Shown: in pieces, positions 37,314 to 50,300 of the stretch | Layout of the letters: each line of letters begins with the position of its first letter | Numbering within the stretch: position 1 is the stretch's first letter | Assembly (NCBI GenBank): GCA_037176905.1 | Contig: JBBBWG010014112.1 | Location: forward strand, 1 to 64,000 | DNA length: 64,000 bases | DNA from: Azolla pinnata | Lineage: Eukaryota > Streptophyta > Polypodiopsida > Salviniales > Salviniaceae | Direction of reading: 5' to 3' | The notes under the pieces: generated by a model | The model's input: only the letters and a program-made list of their open reading frames with translations | Told to the model about the DNA's origin: nothing | Database searches by the model: none | Translations under genes and position numbers: made by a program

Positions 37314-40300
37314 TCATTCTTCGTCTTGCTTGTCTTCTGAGACCTCAGAACTGTTGTGGATAATCTAGAGTGATGCAAAAATATAGACCAAAAAAAAGAA
37401 CAGAGTCAGAAGAAGAGGACCAGAAACACACGTCGAACTGTGATTCTGACAAACCTCCCAATTTATGAGACCTGTTTATTTATTTTACCAATTCACGCTA
37501 TCCAAAATGGTTTTCAACAAGCAAGATTTTTTGACATCTCAGAAATATCAATTAGTCAAAAAGGATGTGGTAAATCAAAAGTCAAAAAGGAGCTCAAAAG
37601 ATCCTACAATTAGTCAAAAAAAGGCTTAGTCTAAAGGTCAATGCCTACATACAACTTCAAACGCCCAAACGACACTAAACAAAATGTCAAAGAGAGCTCA
37701 AGAATCCGTACATACATTAGTCAACCGGTTGTTCTAACGATGCTTTCTCTCTAGAGAAGCCAAAAGACATTAAGCAAAAATGTCAAAAAGATAGTCAAGA
37801 GACCTACATCAATATTCTACGACTTCCTGGGGATGCTCTCTTTCTAGATAGGTCCAAGTTTCAAAACAGAACTTATAAAGATCAAGACTTCCACAGCGAA
37901 CTCGAGACTTTCGTACATGCATTAAAAAGATTGAGGCGGCATTGCAAGTCTTAATCGCAGGTAGAGACTTTGCATAGTCAAACGGCGTTGGGCTTCTTTA
38001 CAAAAAACAGTCAAGGCGCTAATCTTCTGCCTAGCAGAATAGGATCCAAGACTTCTAGAATGTTCATTCTACGAAAAAAATCCAGTGCAAGGTCTAAAAG
38101 CTGAAGGAGAAACACCAAGGTCAAGAATGGATATGCTTTTGTCTAGATACGTCAAGATCAGTCATATAGATCTACAAAACTCGAGAAAACATTACCCAAA
38201 ACCAGTTAGGAAAGTCAATAGAATGGAGGTCGGAACATTCCATTTAAAAGTCAAACCAACTGAAGAAAGATACGTAATTTGATATTTTTGGAAAATTCAC
38301 TTTTTCACCTTTCTCAGAAGAGTCTCAGTTTGCACTTCCATGACTCGGATATCCTCCTCCGTAAGGTCGAGCCATTCATCTATCCACAAAAAACATCGCT
38401 TGTGGCTTTCCAAGAAAAGTGCCTTCTCTGCCTGGCCAAAAAAAGAAAAATAAATAAATAAATAATCTCTCACATTTCTAAAATGCCTTAGTGAGAATGA
38501 TTGCCAGAGTCACAACCATATCTAATACTAGTATATCTCGATGCTTAATGCGAAAAGCATTCGTCAAAATTATCAGCTATTTAGTACATGATAAAGAAAT
38601 AACAGCAAAAAAGGATTACTAAATTATCCGATAGAAGGCATTGATATACATTTGCCAAAATTATAACTTGAAACTATCAAATTTCTATGATGGAAAGAAA
38701 TAAATAGCCAAATAACATATCAAATTTTTCCACACAATACGGGATCAGCTTTATGTTACCGCAAGCAAAGCTTGTTCCATCCGGTAACCAAAACCCCAGC
38801 CCCAGTATGGTGCATCGACAGTAACAAGCTTGTAAGCAGTCATTATTGGCGAAAATGTCTCCTACAAACCACAGAGAAATCCTTCCTTTTCTTTAGATGG
38901 AACATTTCGCAGACATATATACATACATACATATTGATCTTAAAGAAAGGAGAAACACCTAACGACCAAAATGCAAAGAGCTCACTCTAACACCAGGGTA
39001 AAACAAAATTCAAGAGGAATGATGGGATGTACACCTGCCAATCTGGCAATAAAGGTCCCCGATCTGTCTTTGCTGACCGAAACGAAGATAAGTCTGTCAA
39101 TGATCCCCCAGCTATCATGTAGCTCCAGTAGTCACTCGCCGTTGAAGCTATGTCGAGCTTCTCCACTTTGCGTAAAGCAAGTAACTCTTCATCCAAATTG
39201 TGCACCTAATTTTAAAGCAAAGTTTCAGATAGGTATATAAAGCTTTAATGCCTTTGCAAAGACAAGGTGCCCAGAAACACATCTTTTGTGATCTTCTAGG
39301 AATCAGAAAGTCTTGATGATAATAATCCATCGATTCTCTCAGTTATCATGTCTATATTGTATAATACTTGGACACAATATACATTCAATGTGTATGCTAC
39401 GTTTTACGTATTCTACCTCATTGTTCAAAACACTTAGAACATGTATTATATGGAAAATAAGAATGAGTGGAATACGTCAAATAGTTCTAGTACTTATCTT
39501 GATTCTAGCATGTAGTTTTACTGACTGCACATGCCGTTACCTACTTGCTTTTTACAAGGTTCACATAAAAATCTTTGCTCCAAATGAATTGTCCTAAAAG
39601 CATTGCTTGATGAATAAATCGCTTCAGTTTAGAAGAAAGTTTTCAAGCCAAAGCTTTTTGAACCATATAAAGAGAAGAAAAAATAAAGTACTTCGTAAAT
39701 ACGTAGAATACATTAGATCCATTAAATAGACAGAGCATATTACATACATTAGTCATTAACTGCATGGAATACATGGAACGCTTTTGAAATCATAATGCTA
39801 AATCGTACTTTTCAATATTGCAAAGCGTATTTAATAAATAAAACACATGTTCTTTTAACAATTATGAGTTATGCACCTAGTAATGGCAAAATCCATCAGG
39901 TACTGGATCCACAACTTCAAAGGCAACTGGAAACACTTTTCACACCATGTAAGGAAATTATGATATTCAAGACACTGTTCTGAATGAACTGAGATTGTAT
40001 TATCTTCGCCTTTCTTTCTCTAATTTAAGATGAGTCAACTGTAATTTTAGTGTAAGATACTCACATTTGGTGATGTCCCATTATCTGCTATATGCATGGT
40101 TTCTATCGTGAGCTTGAATCTACTAAAATATGTGCACTGGAAAATCGCAACATTTTCAGTCTGAATATTAGAATTATTTTTAGAAATCACAGTAAAAAGA
40201 TGTTTTTCGAAAATACCTTAATCACTGGAGAGTCCATGACAAGAAACATGTGGAGTGATGCAGCAAAGAACAAAAAAACATAATTAGGATTCCAGAAACC

Positions 40301-42185
40301 TCTTTCTCTCATCAATCCAATCCAAACCCCACACACGTTCCTCCTTTAGATTGTCAGAATTCATCAGCCACTATTCATCTCCACTTGTACATGGGTGAAG
40401 CCTTAAGAGTGGGAATACTAACTCAGATAATTAGTTATTTTGAATGTTGCAGCCAATACACATCCCAAAGGCTACAAGTTTATTTTATAATTAAATATCT
40501 AGAAATGTTGCCTTATATTTAGCTAGTAGTTGCCCATATGTTTATTTAATTTGATCTCTTATGGTATAATTCACAGAGATTTTTCCAAAGTTCATTAGTA
40601 ATATCCTAGATACGCAATCAGGGCTCTCATTCTCATGGTTTCACCCATATACCTGAAAAAGCCAAAACACGGAAGAGTTTGGAAGAAGGAATACCTGTTT
40701 TGCATCTGGGATAGGCATTCCATGCCTCTTCCTCCATTTGCAAACTATTTGCTGGAGCTATGGCTGTTATCCACGATGGCAATTTGCTATGATTCACAGA
40801 TATAATGGGGGAAAAAATAAAACGGCTACATAAATCAATAAGGAAATACTTTTCCACATAAGAAGGGCAGGAAAATATTGTGGCTACTCCACAAAATGTA
40901 CGCCGATTTAGGGTTTAGGGTTCAGGGTTAGGATCAGAAAGAATGAATCAACCAATCATACATACCTTTCTAGCCGATAAAGTTTCCTAGTATAGAGGCC
41001 CTCTCCCAGTTGATCATCCTTGAAAGGTTCACTGACTATCACTTCGACTCCCTCACCACCAGATGTGTTCTCTCGTTGCATCTTCATCACCATGTACCTT
41101 TGTGCCAATTTGTACTGCTCCATGAATCATTCACAGCATATTCATGATTAGAATAGAAAATTAACCAAAAAGAAAACAATACGTCCATGAACTCTCATAT
41201 CTTATAACAAGATGTTGCAACATGTCTTCCCGTAGTATATACGTTGTGGACATTCACTTGTGAAAGGTCACATAATCAAACCACTGAAAAGCTATCTTCT
41301 AGGTACTGATTCACTCCAGGATTGATATGTGGACGATGCTTTTCATCGAAAGAAACACTTATGAGACAGAATTTGATTCAAGGCTTCATCCCCTGTTTAT
41401 AGATGAGCCTCTCAATGTATCACTTCCTGTCTCAAGCTCAGTTACACATTGACATGCATGTCTACTTATATCTCTCTATATATGTACACAAAGACACAAA
41501 AACACAAATTTAGTATCTCCATCAATATCTTGCAAGTCAACACCAAACACATGCCTGCAAACATACATAAGCACACATACATACCCCAAATATATGCATT
41601 TAGACATTAGCACAAATACCTACCCCAAATACATGCATAAACATATTTGCCTCATTCTCTATGTACACATAGACATGCATTTATCTATCACCCTTTATGC
41701 ATACATACATATTTACATGCATAAATATAGAAAAATATGTGCATAACATAGGGATATGAAAATATGTATGCATATGTGATAATTATCTATTGAATCGAAG
41801 AGTTACAAGTTCATTTTCACACAGATACACAATCATATCCTTCAGCCCAGCATAAAACCAGTTATGCTAGCTATAGATCACTGAGATGACAGACATACAA
41901 ACTGGCAAATTGGATCCCCGCAGAATTAAGAAAAAGGAGATATTGTACGATCCAGGATTTAAGAGTTTACCTCTGATAATGACAAGGGCATAACCACTCG
42001 ACTGGCCGAATCGAAAAATGGGTGAATTAAGGAGTTTATGACAAAAAGTAGAATGTCTTGCTCAAAGACAACGAAAAAACAGACAACAAAACAAATGTAT
42101 GAATGTATAGATTAGTACATATATACGTACAGGTACAGATAAAAAAGAAAGCAGAGAAAGGATACAATTCTGTGATCTGGACCAT
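37314..42185 (-). CDS. Class I phosphatidylinositol transfer protein (PITP, START-like)
   Basis: These soluble proteins carry single phosphatidylinositol or phosphatidylcholine molecules between membranes. Ten coding exons chain in phase: 42185-42166, 42001-41971, 41117-40966, 40786-40695, 40224-40217, 40136-40065, 39205-39035, 38861-38760, 38431-38309 and 37364-37314. They give 273 aa (mammalian PITPalpha is about 271). Landmarks are MVQITEFRVVMPLSLSE, ENTSGGEGVEV, YTRKLYRLESKLP, EEAWNAYPRCKTVIKC, DRGPLLPDW, MTAYKLVTVDAPYWG and FLWIDEWLDLTEEDIR. Thr60, Lys62 and Asn91 align with the headgroup-contact residues T59, K61 and N90 of mammalian PITPalpha. An acidic tail (SEVSEDKQDEE) ends the protein. 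Exon 5 is only 8 nt. The 3'-most exon is the least certain. Confidence 0.93.
40217..40224 (-). other. 8-nt microexon of the PITP gene
   Basis: Exon 4 ends ...AAA ACA G and the next clear exon starts TGC ACA TAT, which leaves a phase gap of two bases plus the residues V-I-K usual in the family (CRTVI in mammals). The minus strand of the intron contains ctccag-TGATTAAG-gtattt, which fills the gap exactly as G-TG ATT AAG (Val-Ile-Lys) with both splice dinucleotides. The introns on its sides are 470 and 80 nt. Confidence 0.85.
40890..40935 (+). repeat. Small telomere-like patch in a PITP intron
   Basis: GATTTAGGGTTTAGGGTTCAGGGTTAGGATC lies in the intron between the exons at 40966 and 40786. It is one of several short TTTAGGG patches in the window. 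Confidence 0.8.
41460..41770. repeat. Degenerate CATA/CATG repeats in a PITP intron
   Basis: The intron between exons 2 and 3 carries imperfect ACATACATA, TATGCATA and CACACATACATACC units. No function is suggested. Confidence 0.6.
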
Positions 42186-44379
42186 AGTGGTCTGACAATG
42201 GATCCGAAAAAGCCCAGTTAATGTCCTTGAGCTTCAGTGTCGAGAATCATCAAGAGAAGCAAAAAAAACAAAAAACAAAACCTGACAATGATACAACCTA
42301 TATGTAGAGACAGAGAGATCGGTCTGTGCAGCATGTAGAAGATTTAGTCCTCTTCTTGTATACGGGTGGGCATTGGAGCTTCTTGTGTTTGGGCTTACTC
42401 CGTGAACACCGTTTTTGGGTTCTCGTCGGATTCACTCTTCATCTCCGTCTTCTGCGACATATCTCTGTTTTTGGGGGGTCTTCTTCTTCTTCTTTCTTCT
42501 TTCTTCTTCTTCTTCTTCTTTCTTCTTCTTCTTCTTTTCTTCTCGATTGACCTTTTGCTTTTGGACATGACAACGTGAGAAGCCTCATATCTAGCATCTC
42601 ATTAAACACTTGCCAACTCATTCATTTGTGGCCTAAAAATCAATCAATCAAGAAACATCAAACCCTAATCAACACAAGTTAAAAGCACAAACCCAGTAAC
42701 GGAGGAATCGAAACAGAGCAACTCGAGGAACCGACAGCAGATTGGCCCATCCCTTCACATCAGTACGCTCGGATCGATCATGTAATACATCCATCATTCA
42801 GGTATATGCTTGTTCTTTTATCGCTTCTTTGATGGGAAGATCAATAATCCAATGTAACACCCAAGATTCGCTCTCATGGTCCTCAATTCATCCAGAATGC
42901 TAAAACTCAATTCGATCTCTCTTATTATAGATATATCTCGGTCCTCACAAGTCATACACGCCTTTTGAAAAGTACAATAGCATCTTTGTTATGTGCTTGC
43001 CCTCGCGATCCCATCCCAATCGTACACACAATACATTCGAGGCTATACTGTTTATTTTCAGCAAGTATGTGATTCTAATCGCTTGTCGTGTCTCAACATC
43101 ATCAAGCTGGCTATTTTTTTCTGTTTGGGTTTCACTTGGCATAGAGAGGATCATCAACAAATTACCCTTCGCTTTCCGCACAAGCAAAAGAGCCTTGCTC
43201 TGATTCCCAGCAACTACTGCTCTAATAAGTATTGATAAAAAAAACTCGTCGATGCAAGTAAAATGCCCATTCTTTAGGCATGACTCATGCTTGGAAGTAG
43301 ACAAAAATAAGGGCACAACATTTATAACGCGCGTGATCTCGATGAGGAATCACGAGGCACAAACACAACATCAAGCAATAAAGATAGTATAGCCACAGTG
43401 AATGCATCGATGAACCCACAAAGCTTAGCAACCTCCATCATGGTGTGCATGTTATGCTTCCTACCAGATCTAAAAAGTTACTAAAGATTTGGAGATACGT
43501 GAATACAAAAATAATACGCCGTGATTAATCAATCGATACAAGGCAGAAGCCCATTAACAAGAGGACTAAAGTTCCAAATTAATGTGGATTATGTCAGGCA
43601 GAATTGAGTAGTATTAACAGCCTATAGTTTATACACTTTTACAGCTACAAGTTTTCACCTATAGTTACCACTTTCAGGAACCAGCCCAAATATAACCACT
43701 GCATATCTTTGCTAAAACCAATGTTTTGGGCAACACAAAAAGCTAAGGTTTTCTTACTATGCTGCTATTAATCGATGTCCAGAGCTCTATGGCACCAAAC
43801 GACGGCATCACTTTGCAGATTCTGCCAAGCAGGATGCCCTTTACTGTGTTTAGCCAGCATAGACTCCGTTCTCTTGACACCACTAACACCAGTGGAAGAT
43901 CCCCAAACCATGGACATGGACATGCTTCTTGGGTCATTGGACTGTAGAATTCTTTCAGCACAAAAGAAAATGTGAGACATGTGAGCCACAACGTGACATC
44001 AATATCACATCTGATGATTCATCCCAATACAAGGGGGATAGTAAGACCATGGCAGTGTAGGTGAAGATCGGGACTCCACACAAAGAATCCATAATTTATA
44101 ATTTAACATGAAGATATATTTACCTGCCTTTTCAATTTTATATTTCTCGTCTTTTTGAGGCTGTATAGGGCTACCCATGCAGCTGAAATGAGCAATCACC
44201 AGAAAACCTTGAAAACCCAAGATGATGTTTCTTAAACTTCCGTGATGAAGGCCCAGCTGCACTATGAACATCATACCATATCAGCACAACAGATTGATTC
44301 TACATCATGTTATGGGTGCTCCATAATTTGTGGACCATTGACTATTATCGTAATTGAAAATGAAACCCCCTATGTCAAA
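42186..44379. other. PITP 5' flank and NUP160 3' flank
   Basis: Both neighbours are on the minus strand, so this 2.2-kb gap holds the PITP promoter and leader and the NUP160 3' UTR. 42,480-42,545 is a TTC/TTTC repeat. A 123-codon minus-strand open frame at 42,945-43,316 and overlapping frames at 43,743-43,991 match no family I recognise and are not called as genes. Confidence 0.55.
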
Positions 44380-47300
44380 CTAGTGTTGCACCAATGATTT
44401 CACGTCAACTGAGTCTGTCTCGACCTGCAGAAAAGTGTCAAAAGTAACATATTAGAAAGGTACAATGTTCAACCCCAAATATTATTTACGTGTAGTACCT
44501 GATTGAAATGTCTTTGCAAAGTATTATCAAGCAACTTGTGGAGGTTTACAAACTGATCATTTGTCTTTACTTCTAGAAGTGCTGCTTTCAGACGATCAAC
44601 TAAGGTATATGGAAACCATACACTGCACATTCTCTTCCGCTTCACAACATGAGAGGGAGGCTGCAAAGCACAATGCATTCTCTCAATGTATCAACTATGC
44701 ATTCACATTCAACGTCTTAGAAAATATCATCCTATCTTACCAAATTAGTCCATGCTTTGACAAACTCCACGAACAAAATAGCAGCCTCCGAAATTCGGCC
44801 ATAGTCTAGATATATACGCAGAAGGGCCCCAGGATCTGCACTAGACAAACTCATTCCTTCACCTGCAGCTTGTCTTCCGCCCTATAGACAAACCGCACAT
44901 CAAATAAGAGATTAGAGCAAATGCAGAAATATTCCAAAATGAGCAAGCGCGTTATATGACAAAGAAACATTCCATTTTAACAAAATCGAAGTAAAAAAAA
45001 CTGCATATACCCCAGAACTAAAATAAAATCAAATTAATACAGGCTACAGCAGACATCAACTGCAGAGATCTAATATACCTTCAACATATCAACAAGCCAA
45101 ACTGGTAGTTCAATTAATCTGTCAATGTTTAGCATTGTCTCAGCCACAATGACTGGAAGACGAGAGTGCAGTTTTGCATATTTAATCTGTTCCAAAAGAA
45201 AAATGAACAGCAATAACAAGACATTAAATCATAATATCAAAATTAACTGTGTTAATTCCTTTTTAGCACATCTTGGTCAAACACTAACTAACATACCAAA
45301 TGCAATTTATCCAGTTCGAATATTTTCCAACTCAACTCATATCACTCTATAAATAAATTTCACAACAATGATCACTAGACATAACTTACAAGGTAGCCTT
45401 GCAAGGCATTAGGCACATTACTACCCACAGCCTCTTTTACAGTAAATTCAGCAGAACTATCCACGTTATCAGTTGCACATTTGGTCTCCGGTGGTGGTAG
45501 CAGCAGCAGCTTTCTATCAATTTCTCTGGTTCCTCTGTAAGGCATCCATCAGAACACGGTTAAAACGCGCCTTAATAATGTCTTCATGCAAAAGATGTTT
45601 CAAATATATTAAATAGCACTGTTCTCTAGTCAAACAGTTCACAAAAAACAAATAACAGGAACGATCATTAAGACATTCCAATATTTTCAAATATCATTGT
45701 ACTAGAATCTTTCATTAAAGCAATGTGTCTTTTATTGTTTGAACACCACTTTGAGCAGAATATTGGCTACAGAAAACAAAACATTCATAATGATAACAAA
45801 AGAATGCTAGGAGTTACCTATTATCTTGTTGGCATAAGCACCATCTTTCTGCCATAATCCGAAATATCCTCTCCAGTTCACTAAAATAAGTTCAAGCACA
45901 TCATTTAAAACCATTACTTGAACAAACATTCAGAACTATTTGAACGAAAACCAACCATTTAAATGCTGAATTTTTCCAAAAATGTAAAAGCACAGTAAAT
46001 GCCATCTCATAAAGATCAGATTGCACAAGCATGGTCAAGACACTAGATGGTGATACTTCCCCCCCTAAAAGATGAACAAAAAAAAATAAGCTCAAATAGA
46101 ATAAACATGCAAGAACTAGTTAACATCAATAAGTATCCAAATACCCAGCAGGACACCATTCTCCACAAGCAGCAACTGTGCTGACGTGAGGGTATACTCC
46201 TTCTGTAGCTCTTCAAGATCCACACTCCTTTGAACCGTATGAGCAGCTGAAAAGATGATCATTTGATTATGCTCATTCGCAGTAAAGAAAGGAGACCACT
46301 ATGACAATCCCCCCTAATTGTTTAGTCTATCCCCTCCACCTAATTTTTCACTTTACTACTGTTTATGACCTAGATCTTCATTCCCCCTTTTCTTAGGGGG
46401 GATAGACTGAGCAATTTGGGGGAGTTGGCGTCCCAGTCTCCTAAAGAAAATGTACTTAAAAAGGTTCGACTGGTGTGTACCCTCGTTGTTGGCATATATA
46501 CGAATACGTTTTGAAGGTCTGCAACTTAAGCTGCCACAAATATCTGACTCTAAATCAAGCCATGCGGATGTTGGATCCACCAAGTGAAGAGCATTAATTG
46601 CTGCAGCAAGGCTGTTCAGTTGTTCCTGGAGAGAGAATGCACTGGACAACCGAGTTTCTACTAGACCTGTTTCCTTCACCCGAACTGAGTAAAGGTACAT
46701 ATATAGAGCAGCACGTCGCCAGTTATTCCGTTGCATATGGAATGCGTAGAGAAGCTTAAACGGATTAGGGTTTGTCGTTACATCAGAGTAGGTAGCCTGT
46801 CATTGTTTTATTTAATTAACCACTTCAAAATGATGGCCTTCATGATTGGGATTAAATAAACAGAGATAGATTCACATAACACATACAGAAAATCATCCAG
46901 AGATTGATGAAAGCCTATCACACCTTCAGCACAAGTTCTTGTTCTACCCGTTCTAACATCCCAGCATATGGTACCTCAGACCCACATAAGACCTGTGACG
47001 TTATAAAAATATAAGTTTTTTTACATGTCATAAATTTATTGCCATAAATCATGCTACTGGTATTATTACCTCAAACGCCTTCTGTTCACATAAAACAATG
47101 AGGAACCTTCGCAAACAGATGTATTTGCTCTCTTGATCTGGATTAGAGATTATTGCACAATATGACTCTATGAAGTTCTTCTGTTCTAGGGAGAACTTGA
47201 AGATGTTAGACCACAAGCGACCTTTAATGGTATGTATGGCACATGATGCTTCCCGACTGTCCAGAAAGAAGTTTCCTTCTATTTTATCTACTTCCTGAAG

Positions 47301-50300
47301 AGCAGCATAAGCAAATTGGCAAACACCTCCACTCACACTGTTTTGTTCAAATATTTGCATGACCCACTCAAAATACTGATACGCCCATGAAGCTGTTGAA
47401 CCATTTCCTGCAGTTCGGTTGAAAATAAGAGCAGATCACATTTCACTATGAAGATGATGAATAGATAAAGAGTTTAGGTTTTGTTAGATCTATCTGATAT
47501 TCTTGGCATCAATCCAATGATTATGGAGATCCATCTCATTGTCAACTATTATGATTCAGGGACATTACCAACCTCAAATTTACTTTTATTACATCAATTT
47601 TTGCTTGAAGGCATTGAGGATATTTAGTTTGGAGACATTAAATTTTGCTCCACAACGATGATTCATAATGTTAGGTTACAAGGAAACGATACACAATACT
47701 CAAGATGTTCATATAATACTTTCTATAAAATTACATACAAATAAATTCTATTTAATGTTAAGGGGTCTTACTTGGAAAGGAACTTCCCATTCCTGTTTTT
47801 GCAAGGAATGAATCAATGTCTTCTCCACATTGTCCAACAGCAGATGCAACTCTAAAAGAATAAACAAAATTAAATTCAAAAACCAAAACATAAGGGCTAA
47901 AAAATAGACTATATTTTATCTCCTCTCCATACATTAGCATACACTGCCTATAGGAACATATTGGCCACTTCTTTATGGGCAAACATGGTGCTCTATAATA
48001 TAATTTAGTCGGTGAAAACATCCAACATTCAGAAGTATGAAATCAGCTACCGTAACCTGGGATTAGGACAGTGAATGCAAATTTGCTGCCATGATACAAC
48101 TGAGAATTTATTATGAGTACCATTTGCCAACTCGTTTATTTCTACAGGACACTTTACAGAATCATGTTCCCACGGCTTAAAGAATCATCTTCTGAAGGGC
48201 CACATTTAGTTATAAAGGAACTTCCAGCACAATGGCCAGGAGAAAAAAACAAATCTCAGCATAAACACCAACCTAAAGAAGCACCGGATTGCTTCTTCAA
48301 CTCTTTTTTCATTTGCTGCTCTGTCAGTTGTGTGAGCCTGTCCTAATAAGCTGCACCCCATAAGATGGAGGCGTGCACACCATTCATCTTTCCAGTCTTG
48401 GTTGTGCGTTTCTGTTTCATTGCATATATTATCCACGATATGAAGAAAACTCTGAAAAGATCAACATAAGACTTCATATTTTAGGATGATAGGGATATTT
48501 TGAGGTAAAGTCGCAAAGCTAAATTCAACACCTGCAAATGACTAAACTGGCCATGTTCCAGAAATTTAGGAGCCAAACTAATAGCACGGGTGGAAACTGA
48601 ATTCAGCTCAGGAATTTCACCCCACATTATCCAACCAATGAAAGCTTTAGTAGCAAGCACGAGCTCATCTGAGCTGATTAGCCCTTTGGATTTCAAAAAC
48701 AATCCTCTTAACTTGCTCGCTGAGAATGCGGACATCAGTATTTCAGCTAAAGTTGTTTCTATAGCACCAATATGTTTACTGCTAGGCTTCTCTGACGCTC
48801 TAGAATCTGCGAGAAAGTACACTTCCACATTTGATATTTTGCAAATATTGCAAACAATCCACCAAGAGACTGAAAATTGATCATTGCAAGTTTACCTAAT
48901 TGCAGAGAAGATAAATGCAAACTGAAATCTTCAGGGGGTGCTATTTCTGCAGAAGTAACACTAAGCCAGTGCACGAGAAGGGAAAGCAGAAGTATCTTTT
49001 TTAGTGGCACAATGAGCTTCAGCTGCACTTTTGAAACATTGCTGGCAGTCATACCCACCTAACAAAACAGGGAATAAAGAAACAGAATTGTATATTCCCA
49101 ATTGAATCAATAATTACAATGTACAAAACAAATTTTATATTGCTTGCATCAACCTGTCCCTGAATACTCAAAATGTAGCTCAGCAGGAGCAAAATATCCC
49201 TTGCAGCTCCAAAGTACGTCCAAGAAAGCTGACCTATTGACTCCAGCACTAATTGTTTACTCATGATTCCAAATTCCAACGCCTTAGAAGAAATTTGTAA
49301 AATTGAAACTCTTGTATCCTGCATTAGCTGATTAATATAGGTTTCCATGTTTTCCAAAGCTGTTTCCCAACCTCCAACAGAATCTCTAAGCTCTCGCAGA
49401 TCAAAAATGATCTGTAATTCAAATTTCCTATGGTCTCGCTGATATTCCTGTCTCTTTTTCCTTCCAGTATCTACACCATAATGAACAGCTTCTGTTAAGA
49501 TGGAATAGTCATACCCACCATCCAACAAGTGCAGAAACACTGCACAAATATGGGACAAAGATGCATTTTTGTTCTCCAACAAAGCTTGGCCAAAAGTTGA
49601 AAGAGGTAATCTGCCCAGCTGTTTTGATATGCTCGACATGCACTTAAATAGTAGCCCCCAAAATTCCTTTGCTTTGCTACTATCAGAACCGAATCCTACA
49701 TCTAACAACAAAGAATCAACAATGATAACACAAAATCAATATATCGACATTTTTTCCATATAGCAGTTTTAACATATATCACACATACACTAGGACTTAT
49801 AGCTTTTCCCATCATACTATACTCCTAAATCTTTACAAGACGGTATTGCTAACATGATTAAATGATTAAGGAACAGACTATATTACATTATATCTTACTG
49901 GAGATGAAGTGAGAGATGAGATCTAACAATGAGGCTGCAATCCCCAATAGAAAATAAGTAAAGAAAATATTAGTCCTCGGTAAAAATTAGAATAGTGAAT
50001 CTTACTAGCATTATATTTTTCAAATTCACTCAGAGAACGCCTTATAGATAATGATTGATGTCTGATGATCCCTAGAGTTCCAGTATAGCCATCAACTAAA
50101 AGGGCAATGGGTTTATTCTTCAGCTTCCATAGAGTAAAATAATCTGTACAAAAAGCCTTCCATGCCATGAGATGATCCAGTTTGTCATTTCCTGCTTTCT
50201 GAAAAAGCAATATCATGTTAGATCTTAAACATTGATTCAAACAAATTTGACAATATTGATGAACTTTAAAACTAAAGCAGCTTACATCTGCCTCTACAAC

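Noticed and set aside
42945-43316. 123-codon minus-strand frame between PITP and NUP160
   Set aside because: No family recognised and no exon-like splice context; probably flank or UTR sequence.
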